Origin: Tritonibacter litoralis
GTDB taxonomy: Bacteria > Pseudomonadota > Alphaproteobacteria > Rhodobacterales > Rhodobacteraceae
DNA length: 45,637 nucleotides
Direction of reading: 5' to 3'
Assembly (NCBI RefSeq): GCF_009496005.1
Contig: NZ_WIBF01000002.1
Coordinates: 375,191 to 420,827, forward strand
The notes beneath the pieces are model-generated. The model did not search any database and had not been told where the DNA came from. It saw only the letters and a program-made list of their open reading frames with translations. The translations under genes were made by a program, and so were the position numbers. Below are positions 1 to 7,975 of this stretch, piece by piece (the first letter of the stretch is position 1; each line of letters opens with the position of its first letter).

Positions 1-2
1 TG

Positions 3-326
3 GCGCGTTTCAACATCAAGGGGGAAATCCGGGAAGGTCGTGTTGGCGTATGGGTTGAACGTCCGGACCGCCCCAAAACCGTGACCGGCCAGACAGCCGA
101 AGACAAGATTGCCGCCATTGGCATCCGCCTACGCAAATGGGTCAGTTTTCACGGGATCTCGATCAATGTGGAACCCGATCTGGAGCATTTCACGGGAATC
201 GTCCCCTGTGGCATCTCCGACTTTGGTGTAACAAGCTTGGTCGACCTTGGTCTGCCCGTCGGCATGGATGATGTCGATGTGGCACTGCGTCAAAGCTTCG
301 AAAAGGTCTTTGCCGCATCCGAGTAA
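3..326 (+). CDS. lipB: Octanoyltransferase LipB, C-terminal part (cut by window edge)
   Basis: LipB moves the octanoyl group from octanoyl-acyl carrier protein to the lipoyl domains of 2-oxoacid dehydrogenases and the glycine cleavage H protein, the first step of lipoate synthesis in the cytoplasm. The reading frame is open from base 3 without a start, so the 5' part lies outside the window. The visible 107 residues match the LipB C-terminal half: GRVGVWV, then the [10 protein letters not shown] stretch, the family's catalytic-lysine neighbourhood, then HGISINV and GIVPCGI, the last holding the conserved catalytic cysteine. The gene ends at a TAA and converges on the HIT-protein gene. The family call is firm; the N-terminal half cannot be judged. 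Confidence 0.92.
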   Translation, partial: ARFNIKGEIREGRVGVWVERPDRPKTVTGQTAEDKIAAIGIRLRKWVSFHGISINVEPDLEHFTGIVPCGISDFGVTSLVDLGLPVGMDDVDVALRQSFEKVFAASE

Positions 327-368
327 GGCGGCGGGGCTGAGCGTATCGCCCTGCCCCGATTTACTTCC

Positions 369-785
369 TCACAAGGCGGCGCGGATCTTTTCTGCATGCG
401 CTTTGATAGCGTCCATATCCCCCATCTGACCTGCCGGGCGCAGGGGCATGCCTTCGACGCGCGGCAGGACATGGAAGTGCAGGTGAAACACTTCCTGCCC
501 GCCTGCGGCCTCATTGAACTGCTGGATGGTCACACCATCAGCACCAAATGCTTGTTTAGCGGCAAGTGCTAGTTTTTGAACGGTTTTAATCACTGCACAA
601 AGCTGCTCGGGGGTGGCGTCCAGCGCATTGCGGCAGGGTGTTTTGGGGATCACCAACAGATGTCCGTCGCTGCGCGGCATGATGTCCATAAACGCCAAAG
701 TCTCGTCGTCCTCATAGAGTTTCTCGGACGGGATGTCCCCTCTTAGAAGTTTGGCAAAGATATTGTCGGGATCGTAACTCGCCAT
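369..785 (-). CDS. HIT family (histidine triad) nucleotide-binding protein
   Basis: A 138-residue histidine-triad protein, probably a hydrolase of AMP-linked substrates such as adenosine phosphoramidates; cytoplasmic. The family motif HLHFHV is at residues 101-106, with H101, H103 and H105; by family knowledge the last is the nucleophile. The N-terminal part (NIFAKLLRGDIPSEKLYED, then FMDIMPRSDGHLLVIPK) is the usual HIT start, and the length is normal for a single-domain member. It is convergent with lipB and divergent from ctaD, about 240 bp away. The start at 785 has a purine-rich AAAGGAGG-like sequence just upstream. Substrate specificity cannot be read from the sequence. Confidence 0.92.
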   Translation of the reverse strand: MASYDPDNIFAKLLRGDIPSEKLYEDDETLAFMDIMPRSDGHLLVIPKTPCRNALDATPEQLCAVIKTVQKLALAAKQAFGADGVTIQQFNEAAGGQEVFHLHFHVLPRVEGMPLRPAGQMGDMDAIKAHAEKIRAAL

Positions 786-909
786 CGGTCAGCCCTCCTT
801 TGGAAACCGGCATTCAGGACGGTTTTCAACCCCTCCTGCGCAGAGGTCAAGCGTCAAGTCCTGCCGCGAAAGCTCAGCATAAAAGATGTCTCAGCCGCGA
901 CAATTATTC

Positions 910-923
910 TTGATCTAGATCAA
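910..923. promoter_or_regulatory. Perfect FNR/FnrL-type box upstream of ctaD
   Basis: TTGAT-CTAG-ATCAA is an exact match to the FNR/FnrL/Anr consensus TTGAT-N4-ATCAA and a perfect palindrome. It lies 104 bp before the ctaD start and about 125 bp before the HIT gene start, inside the divergent promoter region. In this family FnrL is an oxygen-sensing iron-sulfur regulator, so oxygen-dependent control of the oxidase gene, the HIT gene or both is likely. Activation or repression cannot be told because the transcription start is unknown. Confidence 0.8.
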
Positions 924-1027
924 ACTCTGCCATTGATGCGGTGCGGCGAGCACTCTAAAAACTTTGTGAGCATTCAGGCTGCACGGAGGAACTTCGCGGC
1001 CAGAATACATGTAACAGGAGGCACCAC

Positions 1028-2686
1028 ATGGCAGATGCAGCCATCCATGGTCACGGGCACGAAGACGAGCGGGGATTTTTCACCCGTTGGTTTATGAGCA
1101 CCAACCATAAAGACATCGGCATACTCTACCTTATCGTTTCGGCACTTGCTGGTCTGATCTCAGTTATCTTTACCGTGTATATGCGGCTGGAACTGATGGA
1201 TCCGGGTGTGCAGTACATGTGTATGGAAGGCTTTGCCGCTGATCCATGTACGCCGAATGGACATTTGTGGAACGTGATGATCACGGGCCACGGCATCTTG
1301 ATGATGTTCTTTGTTGTTATCCCGGCCCTGTTCGGCGGTTTCGGAAACTATTTCATGCCGCTGCAAATCGGCGCGCCGGATATGGCGTTTCCGCGGATGA
1401 ACAACCTGTCGTTCTGGATGTATGTTGCGGGCACCCTTCTGGCGGTTTGCTCTGTCTTCAGCCCAGGCGGCAACGACCAGCTTGGCTCCGGTGTGGGCTG
1501 GGTTTTGTACCCGCCGCTGTCGGTGAATGAAGGCGGATACTCCATGGACCTCGCAATCTTTGCGGTCCACGTCTCAGGTGCCTCATCCATTCTGGGTGCG
1601 ATCAACATGATCACCACCTTCCTGAACATGCGCGCGCCAGGTATGACCCTGTTCAAAGTGCCGCTGTTCAGCTGGTCGATCTTTGTCACATCCTGGCTGA
1701 TCCTGCTTTCTTTGCCGGTTCTGGCGGGCGCGATCACCATGCTGCTGATGGACCGCAACTTTGGCTTCACCTTCTTTGATCCTGCAGGTGGCGGCGACCC
1801 GATCCTGTATCAGCACATCCTGTGGTTCTTTGGCCATCCGGAAGTGTATATCGTGATCCTGCCGGGCTTTGGTATCATCTCCCACGTGATTGCGACTTTT
1901 GCCCGCAAACCGGTTTTTGGCTATCTGCCGATGGTCTGGGCGATCATCGCAATTGGTGTTCTGGGCTTTGTGGTCTGGGCGCACCATATGTACACCGTGG
2001 GCATGAGCCTGAACCAGCAGGCCTATTTCATGCTGGCCACGATGGTCATTGCGGTTCCGACCGGTGTCAAAGTCTTCTCGTGGATCGCCACCATGTGGCA
2101 GGGCTCGATCGAGTTCAAAGCTCCGATGATGTTCGCCTTTGGCTTCCTGTTCCTGTTCACCGTTGGTGGTGTGACCGGTGTGGTTCTGTCGCAGGCATCT
2201 GTCGACCGCGCGTATCATGACACCTACTATGTGGTTGCTCACTTCCACTATGTGATGAGCTTGGGTGCGGTTTTTGCCATCTTTGCCGGGATCTACTTCT
2301 ACTTTGGCAAAGTGACCGGCCGTCACTACAACGAGCTGGGCGCACAGATCCATTTCTGGCTGTTCTTCATCGGCGCGAACCTGACCTTCTTCCCCCAGCA
2401 CTTCCTGGGCCGTCAGGGCATGCCACGTCGTTACATCGACTATCCGGACGGTTTTGCACTGTGGAACAAGGTCTCCTCTTATGGTGCCTTCATTTCCTTT
2501 GCCTCGTTCCTGCTGTTCTTTGGCGTGGTCATCTACTCACTGCTGCGCGGTGCCAAAGTGACCCAGAACAACTATTGGAACGAATATGCCGACACGCTGG
2601 AGTGGACCCTGCCCTCTCCGCCGCCGGAACACACGTTTGAAATCCTGCCCAAGCAGGAAGACTGGGACAAGCCACACGCCCACTAA
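1028..2686 (+). CDS. ctaD: aa3-type cytochrome c oxidase subunit I
   Basis: Catalytic subunit of the haem-copper oxidase that passes electrons from cytochrome c to oxygen and pumps protons; inner membrane, about 12 helices. The metal ligands are visible. H88 and H407 (AHFHY) suit haem a, H405 suits haem a3, and H270 with H319 and H320 (WAHHMY) suits CuB. Y274 in GHPEVY is the residue cross-linked to a CuB ligand. Proton-path residues are present: D118 ([11 protein letters not shown]), E272 and K364 (IEFKAPMM). The length, 552, is normal. AGGAGG lies just before the ATG. It stands alone, with a terminator after it and an FNR box before it; the other subunits are elsewhere, a common arrangement in Rhodobacterales. 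Confidence 0.98.
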   Translation: MADAAIHGHGHEDERGFFTRWFMSTNHKDIGILYLIVSALAGLISVIFTVYMRLELMDPGVQYMCMEGFAADPCTPNGHLWNVMITGHGILMMFFVVIPALFGGFGNYFMPLQIGAPDMAFPRMNNLSFWMYVAGTLLAVCSVFSPGGNDQLGSGVGWVLYPPLSVNEGGYSMDLAIFAVHVSGASSILGAINMITTFLNMRAPGMTLFKVPLFSWSIFVTSWLILLSLPVLAGAITMLLMDRNFGFTFFDPAGGGDPILYQHILWFFGHPEVYIVILPGFGIISHVIATFARKPVFGYLPMVWAIIAIGVLGFVVWAHHMYTVGMSLNQQAYFMLATMVIAVPTGVKVFSWIATMWQGSIEFKAPMMFAFGFLFLFTVGGVTGVVLSQASVDRAYHDTYYVVAHFHYVMSLGAVFAIFAGIYFYFGKVTGRHYNELGAQIHFWLFFIGANLTFFPQHFLGRQGMPRRYIDYPDGFALWNKVSSYGAFISFASFLLFFGVVIYSLLRGAKVTQNNYWNEYADTLEWTLPSPPPEHTFEILPKQEDWDKPHAH

Positions 2687-2716
2687 GCGTCGGCTCTTCC
2701 AATCACTTCATCGAAG

Positions 2717-2750
2717 GGCCCCTGCCACCGCGCAGGGGCCTTTTTCTTTG
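2717..2750 (+). terminator. Rho-independent terminator after ctaD
   Basis: An 8-bp GC-rich stem (GGCCCCTG at 2717-2724 with CAGGGGCC at 2733-2740) is followed by TTTTTCTTT. It lies 31 bp after the ctaD stop and before the next gene, so ctaD is probably a single-gene transcript. Confidence 0.85.
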
Positions 2751-2767
2751 CCTGACTTGGTGCTGCC

Positions 2768-3253
2768 ATGCCTTATGAATGGATTTCCCCTCCAGAAAAC
2801 ACCACGGTTGAGCTGCACCTGTGGCCGCATCAATCGCTGACGGCTGAGGGCTATGTCGGAATCATAGGTCTGGCGATGGCGCTGATGACGGTGCCCTTGA
2901 TCCCGATCCTGGGAACCGTGGTTTTATGGGGCATCCTGCCGTTTATGCTGATTGCGCTCTGGGGCCTGAAATGGGCCTTGGATCTGAACCGCAAACATGC
3001 GCAGATCCTTGAAGTTCTGATCCTGGACGAAACGGACGCCCGCTTGACGCGCTATGGCCCACGGGGCGAGGTGCAAGACTGGCAGTCAAACCGGCACTGG
3101 GTGCAGGTCCATATGCACATCTCAGATGGCCCCGTTCCACATTATGTCACCCTTCAGGGCGGTGGGCGCGAGGTTGAAATCGGCGCCTTCCTGTCCGAGG
3201 AAGAACGCCAAGCGCTATATTCTGAACTCTTCGCATTGCTGGCGATCAAATAA
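2768..3253 (+). CDS. DUF2244 family membrane protein
   Basis: A 161-residue protein of the DUF2244 family, which is widespread in alphaproteobacteria, often next to cytochrome oxidase genes, and without known function. Residues about 27-65 form two close hydrophobic segments (GIIGLAMALMTVPLIPILG and VVLWGILPFMLIALWGL). After them comes a soluble part with DARLTRYGPRGEVQDW and a final VEIGAFLSEEERQALYSEL helix, as expected for the family. It follows the ctaD terminator in the same direction and ends at a shared terminator with the convergent YqeY-like gene. The link to oxidase assembly is only suggested by position. Confidence 0.8.
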   Translation: MPYEWISPPENTTVELHLWPHQSLTAEGYVGIIGLAMALMTVPLIPILGTVVLWGILPFMLIALWGLKWALDLNRKHAQILEVLILDETDARLTRYGPRGEVQDWQSNRHWVQVHMHISDGPVPHYVTLQGGGREVEIGAFLSEEERQALYSELFALLAIK

Positions 3254-3258
3254 AAAAA

Positions 3259-3280
3259 CCGCCGGTTGGGCGGTTTTTTT
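3259..3280. terminator. Bidirectional terminator between DUF2244 and YqeY-like genes
   Basis: CCGCC (3259-3263) pairs with GGCGG (3269-3273) around a short loop. Seven A residues precede it (3252-3258) and seven T residues follow (3274-3280), so it can end transcripts from both convergent genes. Confidence 0.8.
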
Positions 3281-3301
3281 CATCGGGTCAGATCTCCGGG
3301 T

Positions 3302-3775
3302 TTAGCAATCCCCAGCCGTACAAAGCTGGTCCTTAACCAAGGGGCCGACTTTGCCAAAATCCATCTGGCCAGTGAACTTCGCCTTCAACGCGCCCATGAC
3401 TTTGCCCATGTCGCGAATCGAAGCCGCGCCGGTTTCCGCAACGGCATCCCGGATGGCGCTGGTGATTTCTTCCTCATCCAGCTGCTTGGGCAGGAACTCT
3501 TGAATGACCGAGATTTCCGACAGTTCACGCTCTGCCAGATCCAGACGACCACCTTCCTCATAGGCGCGGGCGCTTTCGCTGCGCTGTTTGGTCATTTTCC
3601 CAAGAATGGCAAGGATTTCGCCATCGCCGATACCACCGTCGTCACCATCGACGCGCGCGGCGATTTCCCGGTCTTTGATCGCGGCATTGATCAGTCGCAG
3701 GGTTGCAAGACGCTCAGACGCTTTGTCTTTCATCGCCTGCTTCAATGCGTCATTCACCCGTTTTCGCGTGTCCAT
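3302..3775 (-). CDS. GatB/YqeY domain-containing protein
   Basis: A 157-residue YqeY-like protein. The family shares the helical tRNA-binding tail domain of GatB, the subunit of the amidotransferase that makes Gln-tRNA or Asn-tRNA; the free-standing form has no proven job. Visible family signs are the start MDTRKRVNDALKQAMK, then ERLATLRLINAAIKD, ILGKMTKQRSES, LAERELSEISVIQEFLP and the GxVMGALKAKF block near the end. The start chosen is the ATG at 3775, which has GGAAG about 7 bases upstream; an upstream in-frame start (3814) would add 13 residues with no good ribosome site. It is divergent from carA. Confidence 0.88.
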   Translation of the reverse strand: MDTRKRVNDALKQAMKDKASERLATLRLINAAIKDREIAARVDGDDGGIGDGEILAILGKMTKQRSESARAYEEGGRLDLAERELSEISVIQEFLPKQLDEEEITSAIRDAVAETGAASIRDMGKVMGALKAKFTGQMDFGKVGPLVKDQLCTAGDC

Positions 3776-3864
3776 ATCATTCTTCCGTAGCGCTGCGTTA
3801 GGAAGGCCGAGCATTACCTAAGTTCGCCCTCGCTGACAAGTTTAGCCTGTGCATCTCCGCCAAT

Positions 3865-3925
3865 GGTTAATCAATGTGATGCGGAGGTTTGAATTTGCGG
3901 GCAGTTTTCGCTCGGTTGATTAACC
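3865..3925. promoter_or_regulatory. Ten-bp inverted repeat in the yqeY-carA divergent region
   Basis: GGTTAATCAA at 3865-3874 and its exact reverse complement TTGATTAACC at 3916-3925 are 41 bases apart, between the YqeY-like gene start (3775) and carA (3995). It may be a pair of operator half-sites or a large hairpin in the carA leader. No regulator is assigned. Confidence 0.5.
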
Positions 3926-3994
3926 CCACAGCTTGACCGGCCCGACGTCGCACCCTACAAGCCTGTGAATTTTACCCGCATGGAGAGTCGCGTT

Positions 3995-5158
3995 ATGGCC
4001 ATCACCGCCCCGTCCAAGCCCACTGCCTGTTTGGCGCTTGCCGATGGCACCGTCTTTTACGGAGCTGGTTTCGGCGCCACAGGCGAAACTGTTGCTGAGC
4101 TGTGCTTTAACACCGCGCTCACCGGGTACCAGGAAATCATGACCGACCCTTCTTATGCGGGCCAGATCGTGACCTTCACGTTTCCGCACATCGGCAATGT
4201 TGGGGTAACGCCGGAAGATGATGAAACCGGTGATCCCGTTGCCGCTGGTATGGTTGTGAAATGGGACCCGACACAATCATCGAACTGGCGGGCCACGGAA
4301 GAGCTGAAAACATGGCTGACCCGTACGGGCCGCATTGCCATTGGCGGCATCGATACCCGTCGCCTGACCCGCGCGATCCGCCAACAAGGCGCACCGCATG
4401 TGGCCTTGGCCCACAACCCGGATGGTGAATTTGATATCGAAGCGCTGGTCGCTAAAGCCCGCGCCTGGCCCGGCCTGGAGGGCATGGACCTGGCCAAGGA
4501 CGTGACCTGCGCGCAATCCTACCGCTGGGATGAAATGCGGTGGGCCTGGCCCGAAGGGTATACCCGTCAGGAAGATCCGGTCCACAAAGTGGTCGCGCTG
4601 GACTTTGGCGCGAAACGCAACATCCTGCGCTGCCTGGCCTCTGCGGGTTGTGACGTAACCGTCTTGCCAGCCACCGCCACGGCCGAAGAGGTTCTGGCGC
4701 ATAATCCCGATGGTGTCTTCCTGTCCAACGGCCCCGGTGATCCGGCAGCCACGGGCGAATATGCGGTGCCCATGATCCAGACCATTCTGAAGGACACGGA
4801 TCTGCCGATGTTCGGCATTTGCCTGGGCCACCAAATGCTGGCGCTGGCACTTGGTGCCAAAACCATCAAAATGAACCACGGCCACCACGGTGCCAACCAC
4901 CCGGTCAAAGAGAACGAAACCGGCAAGGTAGAGATCACCTCCATGAACCACGGGTTTGCGGTGGATGCACAATCCCTGCCCGATGGCGTGGAAGAGACCC
5001 ATGTCTCATTGTTTGACGGCTCCAATTGCGGCATCCGAATTTCGGATCGCCCGGTGTTCTCGGTCCAGCAGCACCCCGAGGCAAGCCCGGGTCCACAAGA
5101 CAGCTATTACTTGTTTGAACGCTTTGCTGACGCGATGGCCCAACGCAAAGCATCGTAA
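3995..5158 (+). CDS. carA: Carbamoyl-phosphate synthase small subunit
   Basis: CarA hydrolyses glutamine and channels ammonia to CarB to make carbamoyl phosphate for arginine and pyrimidine synthesis; cytoplasm. Residues about 10-145 are the CarA N-domain (ALADGTVFYGAGFGATGE, TGYQEIMTDPSY). Residues about 200-380 are a class I glutamine amidotransferase with the nucleophile C276 in FGICLGHQ and the partners H360 and E362 in QQHPEA. The start at 3995 has GGAGAG 7 bases upstream; an earlier in-frame start at 3965 would add 10 residues. The length, 387, is typical. carB is not adjacent: a terminator follows, so carA is transcribed alone here. Confidence 0.97.
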   Translation: MAITAPSKPTACLALADGTVFYGAGFGATGETVAELCFNTALTGYQEIMTDPSYAGQIVTFTFPHIGNVGVTPEDDETGDPVAAGMVVKWDPTQSSNWRATEELKTWLTRTGRIAIGGIDTRRLTRAIRQQGAPHVALAHNPDGEFDIEALVAKARAWPGLEGMDLAKDVTCAQSYRWDEMRWAWPEGYTRQEDPVHKVVALDFGAKRNILRCLASAGCDVTVLPATATAEEVLAHNPDGVFLSNGPGDPAATGEYAVPMIQTILKDTDLPMFGICLGHQMLALALGAKTIKMNHGHHGANHPVKENETGKVEITSMNHGFAVDAQSLPDGVEETHVSLFDGSNCGIRISDRPVFSVQQHPEASPGPQDSYYLFERFADAMAQRKAS

Positions 5159-5176
5159 AGCTTCGTGAATTTCGAA

Positions 5177-5208
5177 CGCCCGTCGCAAAAGCGGCGGGCG
5201 TTTCCTTT
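5177..5208 (+). terminator. Terminator after carA
   Basis: CGCCCGTCGC (5177-5186) and GCGGCGGGCG (5191-5200) form a 10-bp stem with one G-T pair and an AAAA loop, followed by TTTCCTTTT. It starts 18 bases after the carA stop. Confidence 0.85.
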
Positions 5209-5212
5209 TGGG

Positions 5213-5227
5213 TTAAGGCATTTTTAA
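5213..5227. promoter_or_regulatory. Full CtrA-type box before the GT2 glycosyltransferase gene
   Basis: TTAA (5213-5216), seven bases, then TTAAC (from 5224) matches the CtrA consensus TTAA-N7-TTAAC exactly. It lies 52 bp before the glycosyltransferase start and just after the carA terminator, so it can only serve the glycosyltransferase gene. CtrA is the alphaproteobacterial response regulator of cell cycle, motility and surface traits. Confidence 0.6.
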
Positions 5228-5279
5228 CCAGAATCTCAACTCTACTTATACGGTATTCATCCACAGGATAACTGCCGCT

Positions 5280-7256
5280 ATGGGTAAAGTGTGGACGTCC
5301 AATGTGGCACCACCCGCCGTGGTGCACCGACGCGCGGAAAGCCCTCTTTTGGGCAAGATTTTGTTGCGTCAAAAAGCTGTCAGCAATGACCGTTTGATGC
5401 GGGCATTGGTCTTGCAACAACACCAAAGAGCGCGGCTTGGACAGATCCTGGTCGCGGAAGGTTGGGCCTGTCGTTCCAATGTGTTGCAGGCTCTGGCGGA
5501 CCAGCACAAATTGCCGACTGTCAGCCTCAAGGGGCGGCAGTTGAACCGACGCCTGTTAGCCCGACGTGCACCTACGTTCTGGCTGCTGCACACGGCTGTG
5601 CCTTGGATGCAATTTGGCGAGACTACAATCATTGCAATCGCCCATCCCGAGGAATGCAAAACGCTGGAACCAGAACTGCGCAAAAGTTTTCCACACGTCC
5701 GGTTTGTCCTGGCCGACGAAGAGGAGATCCGCTCCGCTATCGCAGCGCACTTTCGACAGGATCTGGCATACGCGGCCTCCAGCAGGCCCTCAAACCGGTT
5801 GAGCTGTCGCAGTTTGATGAGCCGAAACCTGCGTGTCACGCTGTGTATCATTCTTGCGTTACCCTGGGTCTGTCTGCTGGTGGCACCGACGCAGTCAATC
5901 GTTGGGATTACAGCGCTGGCCCTCCTGTGTCTTGCTCTGTTTATGTCGCTGAAACTGGTTGGCCTGGTGACGCATTTTCGCGGGCACTACCGCAATCCCC
6001 CCGCAGAACATGATACCAAAGCTGGGCTGCAGCGACTGCCAAGCATTTCGGTCATGGTGCCACTCTTTAAAGAAGCCGAAATCAGTCGCGACCTATTGCG
6101 CCGGTTGGGGCGGCTGTCTTATCCCCGAACCTTGCTGGAAGTGTTTTTGGTTCTGGAAGAAACCGATGAGGTCACACGGCAGGCCGTTTCCCGTGTTGAG
6201 CTGCCCCATTGGATCAAAGTGATCGAGGTCCCGCCAAACGGCGGACTACAGACCAAGCCGCGGGCGATGAACTACGCGCTGGACTTTTGCCGCGGAGACA
6301 TCGTGGGCGTCTGGGACGCAGAAGACGCACCAGAGGGCGATCAATTGGAGAAAGTCGCCCGCAGCTTTGCCTGCGCAGATCCGCGTGTTGCCTGCTTTCA
6401 AGGAGTTTTGGATTACTACAACCCCACCGCCAACTGGTTGTCGCGGTGTTTCACGCTGGAATACTCCGGTTGGTTTCGCATCGTCCTGCCCGCTTTGTCG
6501 CGCCTGGGGCTGGTTCTGCCGCTGGGGGGCACCACCATGTTTGTCCGCCGTTCGGTCCTGCTGCAAATCGGCGGCTGGGATGCCCACAACGTGACAGAGG
6601 ACGCCGATCTGGGTGTGCGCCTTTACCGCGCCGGGTATGAGACACGGATGCTGCCTTCAACAACATTTGAAGAAGCCAACTGCCGTCCCTGGCCCTGGAT
6701 TAAACAACGCTCACGCTGGCTCAAAGGGTTTATGATCACCTATCTGGTTCACATGCGCCACATTGGCCCTTTGTATCGGGAGCTCGGCTGGTGGAAGCTT
6801 TTGGGGCTACAGGCTTTCTTTATCGGAACCATTGGGCAATTCCTTTTGGCGCCGGTGTTATGGACCTATTGGCTGTGGTGGTTCGGGCTGGGGCATCCGA
6901 TCTCTTCTGCTGTGACATCGCAGATCCAGACCATCCTTGTTGGGTTCATGCTGTCCTGCGAGGCGCTGTCAATCCTATTGGGCGTCGCCGCAGCCTTTGC
7001 CTGCAAACGATGGCGACTTGCGCTCTGCGCTCCGACCTTATTGTTTTACTACCCACTGGGTACTATCGCGGCTTACAAGGCGCTTTATGAGTTGATCCTG
7101 AAGCCATTTTATTGGGACAAGACCGAACACGGGCTGCACAGCGATGTCCCCGCCGCGCCAAAACCCATGCATGGCGCAACGCCTGCTACCGTTGCTCCCG
7201 TTGGGTCGCGTCCTGCTTCAGACGGGTCACAAAAGCGACCGAGATATGTTCCTTGA
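5280..7256 (+). CDS. Membrane GT2 glycosyltransferase with N-terminal GspE-type domain
   Basis: A 658-residue fusion. Residues about 20-160 resemble the N-terminal domain of type II secretion ATPases (LGKILLRQKAVSNDRLMRAL, then LGQILVAEGW), here without any ATPase. Two membrane helices follow at about 185-230. Then comes a cellulose-synthase-like family 2 glycosyltransferase (about 255-480) with the DAED sugar-nucleotide motif at 346-349, TED at 439-441 and the processive-type QRSRW at 476-480. More membrane helices run to about 620. It probably makes or exports a surface polysaccharide; the polymer is not known. A CtrA box lies upstream. The last 71 bases overlap the convergent GntR gene, and the low-complexity Pro/Ala tail is the overlapping part. 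Confidence 0.85.
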   Translation: MGKVWTSNVAPPAVVHRRAESPLLGKILLRQKAVSNDRLMRALVLQQHQRARLGQILVAEGWACRSNVLQALADQHKLPTVSLKGRQLNRRLLARRAPTFWLLHTAVPWMQFGETTIIAIAHPEECKTLEPELRKSFPHVRFVLADEEEIRSAIAAHFRQDLAYAASSRPSNRLSCRSLMSRNLRVTLCIILALPWVCLLVAPTQSIVGITALALLCLALFMSLKLVGLVTHFRGHYRNPPAEHDTKAGLQRLPSISVMVPLFKEAEISRDLLRRLGRLSYPRTLLEVFLVLEETDEVTRQAVSRVELPHWIKVIEVPPNGGLQTKPRAMNYALDFCRGDIVGVWDAEDAPEGDQLEKVARSFACADPRVACFQGVLDYYNPTANWLSRCFTLEYSGWFRIVLPALSRLGLVLPLGGTTMFVRRSVLLQIGGWDAHNVTEDADLGVRLYRAGYETRMLPSTTFEEANCRPWPWIKQRSRWLKGFMITYLVHMRHIGPLYRELGWWKLLGLQAFFIGTIGQFLLAPVLWTYWLWWFGLGHPISSAVTSQIQTILVGFMLSCEALSILLGVAAAFACKRWRLALCAPTLLFYYPLGTIAAYKALYELILKPFYWDKTEHGLHSDVPAAPKPMHGATPATVAPVGSRPASDGSQKRPRYVP

Positions 7257-7836
7257 GCGCTTGGTAGGCGGCCTCTTCATCCCGGCGCGCAATGGCATCG
7301 ACGATCTTTTTGTGCTCGGCCTGCGCGATCCGGCCACGGCCCTGTGCGGACAGGGAGGTGTTTACCATCAACGCCATGGTCCGGTGGACTAGATCCAGCT
7401 GCTGCACCAGATACCGGTTATGTGAGGCAAGGTGAATTTGCTCATGAAACCGCCGGTTGGCCCGTGCAAGCTCGATCGGTTGGTCAACCAGTGCATCATC
7501 CGCAACAACCATATCGCGCAGCACTTTGACCTCTTCTTCGGTTGCATGTTTGGCAGCAAGCCGTGCTGCCAGCCCTTCCAGCTCGCTGCGCACTGCATAA
7601 AGCTCGGCCATTTGGTTGTGATCCAGCGACGCAACAATCAGCGATCGCCCATCGCGTTCTAACAAAGACTGAGTTTCCAACCGCTGCAACGCCTCGCGGA
7701 TCGGTGTGCGGGACACCCCGAACTGCTCTGCCAGATCGCTTTCGACCAGCCTGTCGCCGGGTTTGTATACCCCGACATCAATGGCTTCGAGGATCAGAGC
7801 ATAGGCGTCTTTGTTGTTACTGCGGTTCTGGTACAT
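7186..7836 (-). CDS. GntR family transcriptional regulator (FadR/FCD type)
   Basis: A 216-residue regulator. An N-terminal winged helix-turn-helix has the GntR signature (GVYKPGDRLVESDLAEQFG, then VSRTPIREALQRLE). The all-helical FCD ligand domain (about 80-205) has the usual metal-site pattern: ARANRRFHEQIH, a second histidine in HKKIVDAIARRD, and KEHIS near the end. FCD members mostly sense organic acids. The start chosen is the ATG at 7836 with AGGG upstream; a TTG at 7851 would add five residues. It is divergent from the HAD gene and overlaps the glycosyltransferase gene tail to tail by 71 bp. No target can be named. Confidence 0.88.
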   Translation of the reverse strand: MYQNRSNNKDAYALILEAIDVGVYKPGDRLVESDLAEQFGVSRTPIREALQRLETQSLLERDGRSLIVASLDHNQMAELYAVRSELEGLAARLAAKHATEEEVKVLRDMVVADDALVDQPIELARANRRFHEQIHLASHNRYLVQQLDLVHRTMALMVNTSLSAQGRGRIAQAEHKKIVDAIARRDEEAAYQALKEHISVAFVTRLKQDATQREQR

Positions 7837-7975
7837 TGGGGTCCCTGTCAATCTGCATATTTATGTCTACACCGCATGTTTTTTGGTGCAACCCCCACAG
7901 GAACCCTGCGCCTTTTTCCCGCAGCAGCTGCATCTTATCGTTGCCTGGCGGGGGCGATCCTCCTATCGAAGACAT

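Noticed and set aside
1583-2401. A 272-codon open frame antisense to ctaD.
   Set aside because: It is a mirror of the GC-rich ctaD codons: rich in His, Gln, Asp and Arg, no family motif, no ribosome site.
5280-5760. Type II secretion gene (GspE) because of the N-terminal domain.
   Set aside because: No Walker A/B ATPase follows and no other secretion genes are near; it is a domain fusion to a glycosyltransferase.
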